Notes: generated by a model from the letters alone, not told the origin. Shown: positions 23,405 to 31,932, numbered from the stretch's first letter. The stretch: 64,000 nucleotides of DNA from Nocardia wallacei (GCF_014466955.1 NZ_AP023396.1:7130001-7194000); one strand, 5' to 3'. Numbers and translations: made by a program.

Positions 23405-23572
23405 GCACGCCGGGGATGAAGTAGGACGGCGCCGGGGATGAAGTAGGAGGGCACGCCGGGGACGAAAGTAGGACGGCACGCCGGGGACGAAAGTAGGACG
23501 GCACGCCGGGGATGAAGTAGGACGGCACGCCGGGAGGGCGTAGGCGGCATGCCGGGGAGGAGAGGTGGGAAG
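23405..23572. repeat. Tandem-repeat array, about 24-bp unit, between yajQ-like gene and htpX
   Basis: About seven imperfect head-to-tail copies of a 22-25 nt unit fill the gap between two convergent genes. The core reads GCACGCCGGGGATGAAGTAG followed by GACG. The middle copies carry GACGAAAGTAG instead, and the last two copies are degenerate. There are no spacers, so this is a minisatellite and not a CRISPR array. Confidence 0.9.
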
Positions 23573-23583
23573 GCGCACTGCCG

Positions 23584-24471
23584 CTAGCGGGCGCGCGGCC
23601 CTCCCGCCATCTGTTCCAGGCGGGCGATGCGTTCGCCCATGGGCGGGTGGGTGGAGAACCAGCGGGCCATGCGGTCGCCGGCGCGGAACGGGTTGGCGAT
23701 CATCAGATGCGACTGGGAGGTCAGCTGGGGTTCCGGCGGCAGCGGGGCCGCCTGCGTCCCGCGTTCCAGCTTGCGCAACGCCGACGCCAGGGCCAGCGGG
23801 TCGCCGGTCAGGGCGGCGCCGTCCTGGTCGGCCTGGTATTCGCGAGAGCGGGAGACAGCCAGCTTGACCAGGGTGGCGGCGATCGGGCCCAGCAGCGAGA
23901 CCAGCAGCACGCCGAGCAGGTTCGGCCCCTCGCCCTCGCGGTTGCCACCGCCGAACATACTCGCGAAGAAGGCCAGGTTGGCCAGGCCGGAAATGACGGC
24001 CGCCATCGCGCCGGCCACCGAGGAGATCAGGATGTCGCGGTTGTAGACATGCGACAGTTCGTGCCCGAGCACCGCCCGCAGCTCGCGTTCATCGAGGATC
24101 TGCAGGATGCCGCTGGTACAGCAGACCGCGGCGTGCCGCGGATTGCGGCCGGTGGCGAAGGCGTTGGGCGCGTTGGTCGGGCTGATGTACAGCCGCGGCA
24201 TCGGCTGCCGCGCCGCCGTCGCCAGCTCGCGCACGATCTTGTAGATGACCGGGGCCTCCAGTTCGGAGACGGGCTGCGCGTGCATCGCCTTCAGCGCCAG
24301 CTTGTCGCTGTTGAAGTACGCGTACGCGTTCATCCCGACGGCCAGCAGGATCGCGATCACCAGGATGGTCGGATTGCGGAACATCGCCCCGGCGAACACG
24401 ATCAGCGCCGACAGCCCGACCATCAACCCGAACGTCTTCAGTCCGTTACCGAACCCACCGTGCCCGTGCAT
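23584..24471 (-). CDS. htpX: Membrane zinc metalloprotease HtpX
   Basis: This 295-residue M48-family protease degrades damaged membrane proteins. Two N-terminal membrane segments (about residues 12-30 and 34-52) precede the zinc motif HELSH (137-141). A third zinc ligand, Glu, lies in the downstream [11 protein letters not shown] segment, and two further membrane segments lie between. The ATG has a GAAGGAG site 5 nt upstream. The order grcC1-htpX matches M. tuberculosis Rv0562-Rv0563. Confidence 0.95.
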   Translation of the reverse strand: MHGHGGFGNGLKTFGLMVGLSALIVFAGAMFRNPTILVIAILLAVGMNAYAYFNSDKLALKAMHAQPVSELEAPVIYKIVRELATAARQPMPRLYISPTNAPNAFATGRNPRHAAVCCTSGILQILDERELRAVLGHELSHVYNRDILISSVAGAMAAVISGLANLAFFASMFGGGNREGEGPNLLGVLLVSLLGPIAATLVKLAVSRSREYQADQDGAALTGDPLALASALRKLERGTQAAPLPPEPQLTSQSHLMIANPFRAGDRMARWFSTHPPMGERIARLEQMAGGPRAR

Positions 24472-24558
24472 CGCACTCCTTCACGCCCCCGTTCTCGATT
24501 GCGTTACAGCTGGTCAACGACGGAGGGCGGGACGAAGGTTCCGGGCCCCGGCTGTGAA

Positions 24559-25581
24559 CTACCCGACCCGCTCGATGGTGTAGCGGACCAGGCGTTCCAG
24601 CGCCTCGTTGGCGGGGCCGCCCGGCAGCGCGGACAACTCCGCGTGCGCGATGTCGGCATAGCCCTGCAGTTTCTCCTTGGCCAGCACCATGCCGCGGGAG
24701 CGTGACAGCAGCTCCAGCGCCTCGGTGACCTCCGCGTCGGTTTCCAGCGGGCGGGCCAGCAGCTTGCGCAGCCGGTCGCCCTCGGCGCCCTCGTCACGCA
24801 GCGCGTACAGCACCGGCAGCGTGTGCACGCCCTCGCGCAGATCGGTGCCGGGGGTCTTGCCGGACTGCTCGGACACCGAGGCGATGTCGATGATGTCGTC
24901 GGAGATCTGGAAGGCCGTGCCGACCGCGTCGCCGAGGCGGGCGAGCCGCTCGACGTGTTCGGGCCCCGCGCCGGAGAAGGTGCCGCCGAACCGGCCCGCG
25001 GCGGCGATCAGCGAGCCGGTCTTCTCCCACACCACCCGCAGGTAGTGTTCCACCGGGTCCTGAGATTGCTTGGCCCCCATGGTTTCTCGCATCTGCCCGG
25101 TGACAAGTTCGGCGAACGTCTCGGCGATGACGCGGACGGCGTCGGGGCCCAGCGTGGACACCAGCCGCGAGGCGTGGGCGAACAGGTAGTCACCGGCGAG
25201 GATCGCAATGCTGTTGCCCCAGCGCGAATTCACGCTCGGGGCGCCGCGGCGCATCGACGCCTCGTCCATCACGTCGTCGTGGTACAGGGTGGCCAGGTGC
25301 ACCAGTTCGACAACGGTGCCGGCGGTGATCAGATCCGGGTCGGTGGGGCGCGGACCCAGCTGTCCGGTGAGGATGGTGAACAGCGGGCGGAAACGCTTGC
25401 CACCGGCCTTGGCCAGGTGCAGCGCGGCCTCCTGTAGGAACTCCTCCCCGTCCGACAGCTCACTGATCAGTAGCTTCTCGACCTCCTCCAGACCGTTGCG
25501 CACGGTCGAAGCGAGTTCGGCATCGCCGAGATCGACCCCGGCGACCACGGTGGTCTCATCGGTCACAGACGATGCACTCAT
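24559..25581 (-). CDS. grcC1: Long-chain polyprenyl diphosphate synthase
   Basis: This 340-residue trans-prenyltransferase builds the isoprenoid tail, most likely for menaquinone. Both aspartate-rich motifs are present: DDVMD (residues 102-106) and DDIID (228-232). I chose the ATG at 25579-25581, which has GGGAG 5 nt upstream, over a TTG 36 nt earlier. It is divergent from menJ, which reduces one unit of that tail. Chain length is not certain from sequence. Confidence 0.92.
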   Translation of the reverse strand: MSASSVTDETTVVAGVDLGDAELASTVRNGLEEVEKLLISELSDGEEFLQEAALHLAKAGGKRFRPLFTILTGQLGPRPTDPDLITAGTVVELVHLATLYHDDVMDEASMRRGAPSVNSRWGNSIAILAGDYLFAHASRLVSTLGPDAVRVIAETFAELVTGQMRETMGAKQSQDPVEHYLRVVWEKTGSLIAAAGRFGGTFSGAGPEHVERLARLGDAVGTAFQISDDIIDIASVSEQSGKTPGTDLREGVHTLPVLYALRDEGAEGDRLRKLLARPLETDAEVTEALELLSRSRGMVLAKEKLQGYADIAHAELSALPGGPANEALERLVRYTIERVG

Positions 25582-25743
25582 GCCATCTCCCACTGCCGGT
25601 TCCGTCCCCACACCCAAGAACCTAGCGTGTCGGGGATGACGTGCCCATGAACGGAGTCACTCTGGGACGAATCAGACAGCCGGCGCGGCCCGGAACGTGC
25701 GGCGCCTTCGACACCCCGGAGCCGTACTGCAAGTATTGAGCCC

Positions 25744-27009
25744 ATGGGTGCAGGGGATGCCAGTACCGCGAGCGGCGACGTCACGCCCGCCCACGCCGAT
25801 GTGGTGGTGGTCGGCGCGGGCCCGGCGGGCTCGGCCGCGGCCGCCTGGGCCGCCCGCGACGGACGCGATGTGTTGCTGACCGATGCCGCGGTGTTTCCGC
25901 GCGACAAGACCTGCGGCGACGGACTGACTCCGCGCGCGACGGCCGAACTCGAGCATCTCGGGCTGGGCGAGTGGCTGCGCGAGCACACCGTCAACCGCGG
26001 CCTGCGCATGACCGGATTCGGGCGCGAGGCGCTGCTGACCTGGCCGGGTGGTTCCTTCCCCGGCTACGGAAGTGCCGTCGCCCGTACCGAACTCGACGAC
26101 AAGCTGCGTGCGACGGCGGTGGCGTGGGGCGCCCGCATGGCCGAGGGCGTACGGGTTGTGGACGTCCTCCGCACGGGCGATCGGGTCACCGGGGTCACCG
26201 TGCGCACCGAATCCGGCACGCGGGACATCACCTGCCGCACCCTGATCGTCGCGGACGGGGTGCGCTCGCCGGTCGGGAAGCTGCTCGGGCGGACCTGGCA
26301 TCGTCGCTTCGCCTACGGGGTGGCCGCGCGCGCCTACATCAAGTCGGCCCGCAGCGACGACCCGTGGATCACCTCGCATCTGGAGTTGCGCGACGCCGAC
26401 GACACCCTGGTGCCCGGTTACGGCTGGGTGTTCCCGCTGGGCAACGGCGAGGTGAACATCGGCGTCGGTTCGCTGGCGACCGAGCGGCGGCCGTCCCACA
26501 TCGCATTGAAACCCCTACTGCAGCACTATGTTTCGCTGCGACGTCCGGAGTGGGAGTTCGAGGGCGAGACGCGCGCGGTCGCCTCGGCGCTGCTGCCGAT
26601 GGGCGGCGCGGTGTCCGGGGTGGCCGGGCGGAACTGGGCGCTGGTCGGCGACGCCGCCGGCTGCGTGAATCCGCTCAACGGCGAGGGTATCGACTACGGC
26701 TTGGAGGGCGGCCATCTGCTGGCCGGTCTGCTCGACGAGCCGGACCTGACCACCCTCTGGCCGGACCTGCTGCGCGCCCGCTACGGCCGCACCTTCTCGG
26801 TGGCCCGCCGGATCGCCGCGCTGGCCACCCATCCGCGCATGGTGCCCACGGGCGGGCCGCCGGTGATGCGGTCGAAGTATCTGCAGCGCACCGCCGTTCG
26901 GGTGATGGGCAACCTGGTCACCGAGGAGGACGCCGACCTGACCGCCCGGGCGTGGCGCCTGGCGGGCCGCGGCTCGATGCGATTCGACGATCTACCCCCC
27001 TTCACCTGA
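25744..27009 (+). CDS. menJ: Menaquinone reductase MenJ (geranylgeranyl reductase family)
   Basis: This 421-residue flavoprotein should saturate one isoprene unit of menaquinone, as MenJ (Rv0561c) does in M. tuberculosis. The N-terminal FAD-binding motif GAGPAG (residues 24-29) is followed by the family segment FPRDKTCGDGL and, near residue 300, the second FAD motif VGDAAGCVNPLNGEGI. Length is normal. It is divergent from the polyprenyl synthase gene, which supplies the substrate tail. Confidence 0.93.
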   Translation: MGAGDASTASGDVTPAHADVVVVGAGPAGSAAAAWAARDGRDVLLTDAAVFPRDKTCGDGLTPRATAELEHLGLGEWLREHTVNRGLRMTGFGREALLTWPGGSFPGYGSAVARTELDDKLRATAVAWGARMAEGVRVVDVLRTGDRVTGVTVRTESGTRDITCRTLIVADGVRSPVGKLLGRTWHRRFAYGVAARAYIKSARSDDPWITSHLELRDADDTLVPGYGWVFPLGNGEVNIGVGSLATERRPSHIALKPLLQHYVSLRRPEWEFEGETRAVASALLPMGGAVSGVAGRNWALVGDAAGCVNPLNGEGIDYGLEGGHLLAGLLDEPDLTTLWPDLLRARYGRTFSVARRIAALATHPRMVPTGGPPVMRSKYLQRTAVRVMGNLVTEEDADLTARAWRLAGRGSMRFDDLPPFT

Positions 27010-27023
27010 GTTCTCCCGCTGTC

Positions 27024-27058
27024 CTTGTCAGTCCTTCGAGTCTTGTCAGTCCCTCGAG
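27024..27058 (+). promoter_or_regulatory. Direct repeat upstream of the AraC gene, candidate operator
   Basis: Two 17-bp copies of CTTGTCAGTCCYTCGAG (27024-27040 and 27042-27058, one mismatch) stand head to tail with an 18-bp period. They end 13 nt before the GTG of the AraC-family gene. Direct repeats are the usual binding-site form for AraC proteins, so autoregulation is plausible. This is inferred. Confidence 0.5.
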
Positions 27059-27071
27059 CGAAGATCAGAGG

Positions 27072-27500
27072 GTGAGCGACCGCCGCCCCGACCCGCCGCT
27101 GGAACTGCTACCGCATCTCCGTCGGGCACGCGACCATGCCGACCGCCACTACGCCGCGCCTCTGGATCTGGACGGCCTGGCCGCCGCCGCGGGCGTGTCC
27201 AAGTACTACTTCCTGCGCTGCTTCGCCGCCACGTACGGCAAGACACCCGCCGTCTACCTGGCCGAACGCCGCATCGAACGTGCCCAGGACCTCCTGCGGG
27301 CCACGAACATCACCGTCACCGAGGCGTGCCTGCTGGTCGGATACACCAGCCTCGGCTCGTTCAGCCGCAAATTCACCGACCTGGTAGGCATGACCCCCTC
27401 CGCCTACCAGGCCAAATTCGCCGCCCAGGGCGCCCCCATGATCCCCGGCTGCTACGTCTTCATGCACGGCCTCTCCGACCGCAGACAACAGGACCACTAA
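27072..27500 (+). CDS. AraC family transcriptional regulator (short, DNA-binding domain only)
   Basis: This 142-residue protein is essentially just the two-helix-turn-helix AraC domain (about residues 12-115). It includes the first recognition region LAAAAGVSKYYFLRCFAATYG and the family signature VGYTSLGSFSRKFTDLVGMTPSAY. It lacks an N-terminal sensor domain; a short tail (PGCYVFMHGL) follows. The GTG at 27072 is preceded by a 17-bp direct repeat. It may control the VOC protein gene 200 nt downstream, which is an inference from position. Confidence 0.88.
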   Translation: MSDRRPDPPLELLPHLRRARDHADRHYAAPLDLDGLAAAAGVSKYYFLRCFAATYGKTPAVYLAERRIERAQDLLRATNITVTEACLLVGYTSLGSFSRKFTDLVGMTPSAYQAKFAAQGAPMIPGCYVFMHGLSDRRQQDH

Positions 27501-27525
27501 CCAACCACACGAACACCCCCCGCTA

Positions 27526-27648
27526 GGTTTTCGGCGCGGCTCGGTTTTCGGGTGCCGCTGCGCAAGCGACGAAGGAGCCAGCAGCGGCACCCGAAAACCG
27601 AGCCACAAGGGCGCCGAAAACCCGCCGAAGCGAAGCGGAGGCCGAAAA
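27526..27648. repeat. Long palindromic repeat with 19-nt loop (copy 1)
   Basis: A 12-bp outer stem (27526-27537 with 27611-27622) encloses a perfect 24-bp inner stem (27538-27561 with 27581-27604) and a 19-nt loop, GCAAGCGACGAAGGAGCCA. A tail reading AACCCGCC then GGCCGAAAACACAGC follows. The loop and tail recur at 44039-44170 with a different stem sequence. It lies between the AraC and VOC genes and could also act as a terminator for the AraC gene. Confidence 0.85.
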
Positions 27649-27700
27649 CACAGCAATTTCGGAGAAGTCTGGGCCGAGGCTCGGTCCATAGGCTTGCCGC

Positions 27701-28156
27701 ATGGCAACCATCACGAACGTCTCGCTGGTAACCGTGTACGTCACCGACCAGACCGAAGCCAAGCAGTGGTACATCGACAAGCTGGGGTTCGTCGAATCCG
27801 CGGATGTGACCATGGGCGACAACGGCTTCCGCTGGGTCACCGTGGCCCAGCCCGACCACCCCGAGCTGGAGGTGACCCTCATGGTCCCCGGTCCCCCGCT
27901 CGACGACACCCTCGCCGAGGCGATCCGCCGCTCCCTGGCCAACGGAACCCACGGCGCGCTGGGCCTGAACACCGACAACTGCCAGAAGACCTACGAGGAA
28001 CTCACCGCCAAAGGCGTCGAATTCGTCCAGCCGCCCGCGCAGCGTCCCTACGGCGTGGAAGCCGTCATGCGGGACAACTCCGGTAACTGGCTGGTGCTGG
28101 TCGAGAAGCGCGAATTCGACCCGGCCACCGCGGAGTGGGGCGAGGGCTCGAACTGA
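27701..28156 (+). CDS. VOC family (glyoxalase-like) protein
   Basis: This 151-residue protein has the paired beta-alpha-beta-beta-beta units of the vicinal oxygen chelate fold, with LVTVYVTDQTEAKQWYIDKLGF at the start of the first unit and AVMRDNSGNWLVLVE at the end of the second. Family members include glyoxalases, dioxygenases and antibiotic-binding proteins, and the substrate cannot be told. A TAGGCT hexamer (27689-27694) lies 6 nt before the ATG, which suggests a leaderless transcript. Confidence 0.9.
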   Translation: MATITNVSLVTVYVTDQTEAKQWYIDKLGFVESADVTMGDNGFRWVTVAQPDHPELEVTLMVPGPPLDDTLAEAIRRSLANGTHGALGLNTDNCQKTYEELTAKGVEFVQPPAQRPYGVEAVMRDNSGNWLVLVEKREFDPATAEWGEGSN

Positions 28157-28176
28157 GCACACGCCCCACCGGCGAG

Positions 28177-28683
28177 TCAGGCGTCGGCCGTGGTCGCCAG
28201 CCAGTTCTCGATGAACTTGCGCTCGCTGTCGACCACCCGCTGCTGCAGGTTCTCCGCGAGCGGCTCGATGGCGCCGCCCACCAGCGGCACCTTCACCGAG
28301 ACGGTCCCGGCGACCTCGATCTGCGACCCCTCCGCGGTGGGCCGCAGCAGGTAGGTCCCCGACATCTCGGTGGTGATCCCCGTGGAGGCGCCGACGAAGG
28401 TCCCCTTCGCGGTATCGCCGTCGAGCGCCGCCCAGGTGTCGGTGCGCTCGAGCAGCAGCTCACTCTTGAGCACCTTGCGCACGATGGCCGGGATCTTCTC
28501 CTCCCGCGCGCGTTCGGTCATGTGCACGCGGATGGTGCCCGGCCCGTCGGGGTGGGACAGGTCGAGCGTGGCGGTCCGGGCGCCTTCGAATCTGGCCTGC
28601 CACATCTCGTCGCTGGTGATCGCCCGGTGAAGCTCCTCGACCGGGACGGTGTATGACACGGTGAAGCTGAATTTTCGGGACAT
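28177..28683 (-). CDS. DUF2505 family protein (SRPBCC-like fold)
   Basis: This 168-residue protein resembles the DUF2505 family, which is common in actinobacteria and has a START/SRPBCC-like ligand-binding fold. The N terminus MSRKFSFTVSYTVPVEELHRAI and the C-terminal segment with AENLQQRVVDSERKFIENWL are typical. I chose the ATG at 28681-28683 over an upstream frame extension. It is divergent from the DUF3592 gene. Function is unknown. Confidence 0.85.
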   Translation of the reverse strand: MSRKFSFTVSYTVPVEELHRAITSDEMWQARFEGARTATLDLSHPDGPGTIRVHMTERAREEKIPAIVRKVLKSELLLERTDTWAALDGDTAKGTFVGASTGITTEMSGTYLLRPTAEGSQIEVAGTVSVKVPLVGGAIEPLAENLQQRVVDSERKFIENWLATTADA

Positions 28684-28723
28684 GGGCGCACACGGTATCC
28701 GAGCGATGCAATAGCCTGGTGCG

Positions 28724-29203
28724 GTGTCGGAAACCACCCAGTCTGATCAGCTGCGGGGACGCCGGATCGGGCTGCCCGACGAGCCTCCGGCGCGGCATCG
28801 GCGGGCCCGGATCGGTGTGGTGGTGGCGGCGACGGCCGTGAGCGTGCTGGCGGCGCTGCTGGTGCTGGCGGCCTGGCGCGACGACATGTTGATCAACTCG
28901 AACAAGGGCGTGACGAGCGCCGAGGTGTTGTCGGCCGGGCGGCTGCGCTCGGCGGTCACCTATGTCACACCCGACGGCGTGACGCGCAATCCCAAAGTGG
29001 GCGTGCTGTATCCGACGAAGCTGACCGCCGGTGAGCGGATCAATGTCGAATACAGCAAGCAGGACCCGGAACTGGTGCGGGTGGCCGGGCGCGACGCGCG
29101 GGTGGCCATCATTCCGGCGTTGTCGGTGATCGTGGTGGCGTGGCTGCTGGCGCTGCCGGTGCTGTGGCTGCTGCGCAGGTCGGAGCGGCGCGCCCCGGCC
29201 TGA
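28724..29203 (+). CDS. DUF3592-type membrane protein
   Basis: This 159-residue protein has two membrane segments (about residues 29-49 and 128-148) around an extracytoplasmic domain of about 75 residues rich in Val and Thr. The layout fits DUF3592. It lies where Rv0556 lies in M. tuberculosis, next to mgtA. A TAGCCT hexamer (28712-28717) sits 6 nt before the GTG start, suggesting a leaderless transcript. Function is unknown. Confidence 0.82.
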   Translation: MSETTQSDQLRGRRIGLPDEPPARHRRARIGVVVAATAVSVLAALLVLAAWRDDMLINSNKGVTSAEVLSAGRLRSAVTYVTPDGVTRNPKVGVLYPTKLTAGERINVEYSKQDPELVRVAGRDARVAIIPALSVIVVAWLLALPVLWLLRRSERRAPA

Positions 29204-29295
29204 GCGCCGCGGCGTCGTGCAGTGTTCGCCCGAACTTCGTGCGCGTGTCACATCGGCGTGGCGGGTTCGCGTCGTGCGGGATTCACACTCGGACC

Positions 29296-30438
29296 GTGCG
29301 TGTAGCGATTGTCGCGGAGTCGTTTCTGCCGAACATGAACGGCGTGGTCAATTCCGTGCTGCAGGTGCTCGATCATCTGGACCGCAATGGTCATCAGGCG
29401 CTGGTGATCGCCCCGGACACGCCGCGGGGGCTGCCGTCCGCGCCGCGGGCGCACGGCCGCTTCCCGGTGCTGCGGGTGCCCGCGGTGATGGTGCCGAAGA
29501 TCAGCTCGCTCCCGGTGGGGTTGCCGCAGCCGGGAATCACGGCGGCGATCGACGAATTCGGCGCGGACGTCGTGCATCTGGCGTCGCCGTTCCTGCTGGG
29601 CGCGGGTGGCGTGGCCGCCGCCGTGCGGTTGGATCTGCCCGCCGTCGCGGTGTATCAGACCGATGTGGCCGGATTCGCCGCCAGCTACGGGCTGGGTCCG
29701 GCGCGGCGGGCGGCCTGGGCCTGGACGCGGCGCATCCACGAGCGGGCGGCCCGCACCCTGGCGCCGTCCACGGCGGCCGCCGAAGACCTTGCGCGGCACG
29801 GTATTCCGCGGGTGCACCGCTGGGCCCGCGGCGTCGACATCGCTCGCTTCACGCCGTCCGCGCGAGCGGCCGAGTTGCGGGAGCGGTGGTCGCCGGACGG
29901 GCGGTTGATCGTGGGGTTCGTCGGGCGGCTGGCGCCGGAGAAGCACGTGGAGCGGCTGGCGGCGCTCGCCGACGACCCGGATGTCCGGCTGGTGATCGTC
30001 GGTGACGGTCCGGAACGGGCGCGGCTGGCGCGGCTGCTGCCCACGGCGGTGTTCACGGGGGAACTGGGCGGAGCCGAACTCGCCCGCGCCTACGCGAGTC
30101 TGGACGTGATGGTGCACCCCGGCGAGCACGAGACGTTCTGCCAGGGCGTGCAGGAGGCGCTGGCCTCGGGCCTGCCGGTGGTCGGCCCGGACGCCGGCGG
30201 TCCCCGCGATCTGATCTCGCACTGCCGCAACGGATATCTGCTCCCGGTGGACCGCTTCGCCGAGCTGCTGCCCAGCGCCGTCGCGGCCCTGCGCGACCCT
30301 GACCTGCGCGCCCGCTTCGCCGCCTCCGCCCGCAAATCCGTCGTCCACCGCACCTGGCCCGCCATCTGCGCCGAGCTGATGGGGCATTATGCGGACGTGC
30401 TGGGCATCGATCGAGAGGGCTTGTCCCGCACGGCATAA
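29296..30438 (+). CDS. mgtA: GT4 mannosyltransferase MgtA
   Basis: This 380-residue glycosyltransferase of family GT4 corresponds to Rv0557, which transfers mannose from GDP-mannose to a glucuronic-acid-linked diacylglycerol in lipomannan-like glycolipid synthesis. It begins [20 protein letters not shown], and the C-terminal domain has the E-x7-E motif in [16 protein letters not shown]. The GTG at 29296 is the best start; the frame runs further upstream but overlaps the preceding gene. A tandem-repeat array follows it. Confidence 0.9.
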   Translation: MRVAIVAESFLPNMNGVVNSVLQVLDHLDRNGHQALVIAPDTPRGLPSAPRAHGRFPVLRVPAVMVPKISSLPVGLPQPGITAAIDEFGADVVHLASPFLLGAGGVAAAVRLDLPAVAVYQTDVAGFAASYGLGPARRAAWAWTRRIHERAARTLAPSTAAAEDLARHGIPRVHRWARGVDIARFTPSARAAELRERWSPDGRLIVGFVGRLAPEKHVERLAALADDPDVRLVIVGDGPERARLARLLPTAVFTGELGGAELARAYASLDVMVHPGEHETFCQGVQEALASGLPVVGPDAGGPRDLISHCRNGYLLPVDRFAELLPSAVAALRDPDLRARFAASARKSVVHRTWPAICAELMGHYADVLGIDREGLSRTA

Positions 30439-30485
30439 CCGCCTGCGGACGGGGCAGAGCGGAAACCGGGCGACTGGGCCGGTCC

Positions 30486-30890
30486 GGGATAGCAGGCCGG
30501 GTACCGAGCCGAGATAGCAGCGCGGGTACCGAGCCGAGATAGCAGGCCAGGCACCGAGCCGAGATAGCAGGCCAGGCACCGAGCCGAGATAGCAGCGCGG
30601 GTGCCGAGCCGAGATAGCAGCGCGGGTGCCGAGCCGAGATAGCAGCGCGGGTGCCGAGCCGAGATAGCAGCGCGGGTGCCGAGCCGAGATAGCAGCGCGG
30701 GAACGGGTCCGGGTGCCGGACCGAGATGGCGAGCCGAGATAGCAGCGCGGGAACGGGTCCGGGTGCCGGACCGAGATGGCGAGCCGAGATAGCAGCGCGG
30801 GAACGGGTGCGGGTGCCGGGCCGGGATGGTGGGCGGGGATGCCGGGCCGGGATGGTGGGCGGGGACGCCGGGCCGGGATGGTGGGCGGGG
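30486..30890. repeat. Composite tandem-repeat array (25-, 50- and 26-bp periods)
   Basis: Nine copies of a 25-bp unit stand in perfect register: GAGATAGCAG begins at 30511, 30536, 30561, 30586, 30611, 30636, 30661 and 30686, with a degenerate copy at 30486. Two 50-bp units follow (30736 and 30786), made of one ordinary and one diverged unit. Three 26-bp units with GATGGTGGGCGGGG come last (30825, 30851, 30877). The array fills the gap between mgtA and the erm leader. No coding sequence is supported in it. Confidence 0.92.
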
Positions 30891-30893
30891 CGG

Positions 30894-30931
30894 AAAATCG
30901 GTGGCGGGCGGGTGGGGCGGCCGTTTAGTGT
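30894..30931 (+). promoter_or_regulatory. Candidate WhiB7-type promoter of the erm leader
   Basis: AAAAT (30894-30898) is followed after 3 nt by a weak -35 (TGGCGG, 30902-30907), an 18-nt spacer and TAGTGT (30926-30931). An AT-rich pentamer 3 nt before a poor -35 element is the described layout of promoters activated by WhiB7, which controls erm genes in mycobacteria. Predicted transcription start is about 30938. The WhiB7 link is inferred. Confidence 0.5.
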
Positions 30932-30953
30932 GGCGCGCATGGGAGGTCCAGGT

Positions 30954-31043
30954 GTGAACGGGGCGTGCGCGGTCGGCGCGTACTTCGTGCGGCTGCGCGC
31001 AGCGGCCTGGACCCTGCCCGCGCGGCGCACCGTGCTCCACTGA
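30954..31043 (+). CDS. Putative macrolide-sensing leader peptide of erm
   Basis: A 29-residue reading frame starts at a GTG (30954-30956) with GGAGG 7 nt upstream and stops 106 nt before erm. An in-frame ATG at 30939, right at the predicted transcription start, would add 5 residues. The peptide contains YFVRLRAAAW; the Arg13-Leu14-Arg15 motif matches the R-x-R pattern on which ribosomes stall with macrolides in ErmDL-type leaders. Position, ribosome site and motif together argue for an attenuator leader. Translation and stalling are not proven. Confidence 0.65.
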   Translation: MNGACAVGAYFVRLRAAAWTLPARRTVLH

Positions 31044-31143
31044 TCCGGAGTTCTTCCTGACGGCCGATCGGCCGCGTGCTCGCGTGTCCCGGCATGGGTC
31101 CGGGCGAATCACACCCTTCTGATTCGACCGCTCCGTTCGGAGG
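30999..31143 (+). promoter_or_regulatory. Candidate translational attenuator between the leader and erm
   Basis: The erm ribosome site GGAGG (31139-31143) lies in a small hairpin with CTCC (31131-31134). The same CTCCG (31131-31135) can instead pair with CGGAG (31046-31050), just after the leader stop. A perfect palindrome CGGCCGATCGGCCG sits at 31061-31074, and its 3' arm can alternatively pair with GCAGCGGCC inside the leader, immediately after the RLR codons (30999-31007). Mutually exclusive pairings of this kind are the hallmark of erm attenuators. The switch itself is inferred. Confidence 0.5.
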
Positions 31144-31149
31144 ACACCC

Positions 31150-31932
31150 ATGTCCCGTTCACTGTCGCGCGCGCGTCGGGCGCGCGCCACGCTGTCCCAG
31201 AATTTTCTCGTCGACGCCCGGGCGGCGGCGATGATCGTGCGCACCGCCGACATCGCGCCGGGCGGCCTGGTCATCGAGGCCGGGCCCGGCGACGGCATGC
31301 TGACCAGGCATATTCTCGCCACCGGCAGCCGGGTGCTGGCCTACGAGAAGGACCCGCACTACGTGGGCCGCCTGCGCCGCCGCTACGGCGGCAACGACCG
31401 AATCCGCGTGTACCACGCCGATTTCCGCGATGTCCGGCCGCCGCGCGTACCGTTCGCGGTGGTCTCGAACGTGCCGTTCGGCATCACGACCGACATCGTT
31501 CGCTGGTGCCTCGCGGCCCGCCACCTGACCACCGCCACGCTGCTGACCCAGCGCGAGTTCGCCCGCAAGCATTCCGGCGACTACGGGCGCTGGTCGAAGC
31601 TCACCGTCACCCATTGGCCGTGGGTCTCGATGACCCTGGGTGAGGTGGTCACGCGCAGCAGTTTTCATCCGGTCCCGCGGGTCGATGCCGCGGTGCTGCG
31701 GTTGTGCCGCCGCGCGCGTCCGTTGCTGCCCGATGCCGCGGAAGCGGACTACCTCCGCCTGGTCGAACTCGGTTTCTCGGGGCTGGGCGGGTCGGTCGCC
31801 GCCTCGCTGCGCCGCGAGTTCGCCGCCGGTGCGGTCCGGCGCGCCTGCGCCGCAGCGGGAATCGCCGACGGCGTACCGGTCGGCCACGTACCGCCCGATG
31901 CGTGGACGAGCCTGTATCGCATGCTGCTGTGA
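31150..31932 (+). CDS. erm: 23S rRNA (adenine-N6)-methyltransferase, Erm family
   Basis: This 260-residue protein resembles the actinobacterial Erm enzymes that methylate A2058 of 23S rRNA and give macrolide-lincosamide-streptogramin B resistance. Visible motifs are SQNFLVD (residues 16-22), SAM motif I EAGPGDG (43-49), the catalytic SNVPF (106-110) and TLLTQREFARKHSGDYGRWS. The alternative, housekeeping RsmA/KsgA, is less likely because the TQREFARK...GDYGRWS stretch is Erm-like. GGAGG lies 6 nt before the ATG. It interrupts the mgtA-menG order seen in M. tuberculosis, which fits acquisition. Confidence 0.9.
   Translation: MSRSLSRARRARATLSQNFLVDARAAAMIVRTADIAPGGLVIEAGPGDGMLTRHILATGSRVLAYEKDPHYVGRLRRRYGGNDRIRVYHADFRDVRPPRVPFAVVSNVPFGITTDIVRWCLAARHLTTATLLTQREFARKHSGDYGRWSKLTVTHWPWVSMTLGEVVTRSSFHPVPRVDAAVLRLCRRARPLLPDAAEADYLRLVELGFSGLGGSVAASLRREFAAGAVRRACAAAGIADGVPVGHVPPDAWTSLYRMLL

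Noticed and set aside
30486..31043. Open frames running through the 25-bp, 20-bp and 24-bp tandem arrays
   Set aside because: The peptides are periodic by-products of the repeats, exist in several frames on both strands, and lack ribosome sites. Only the erm leader frame, which begins after the array, is kept.
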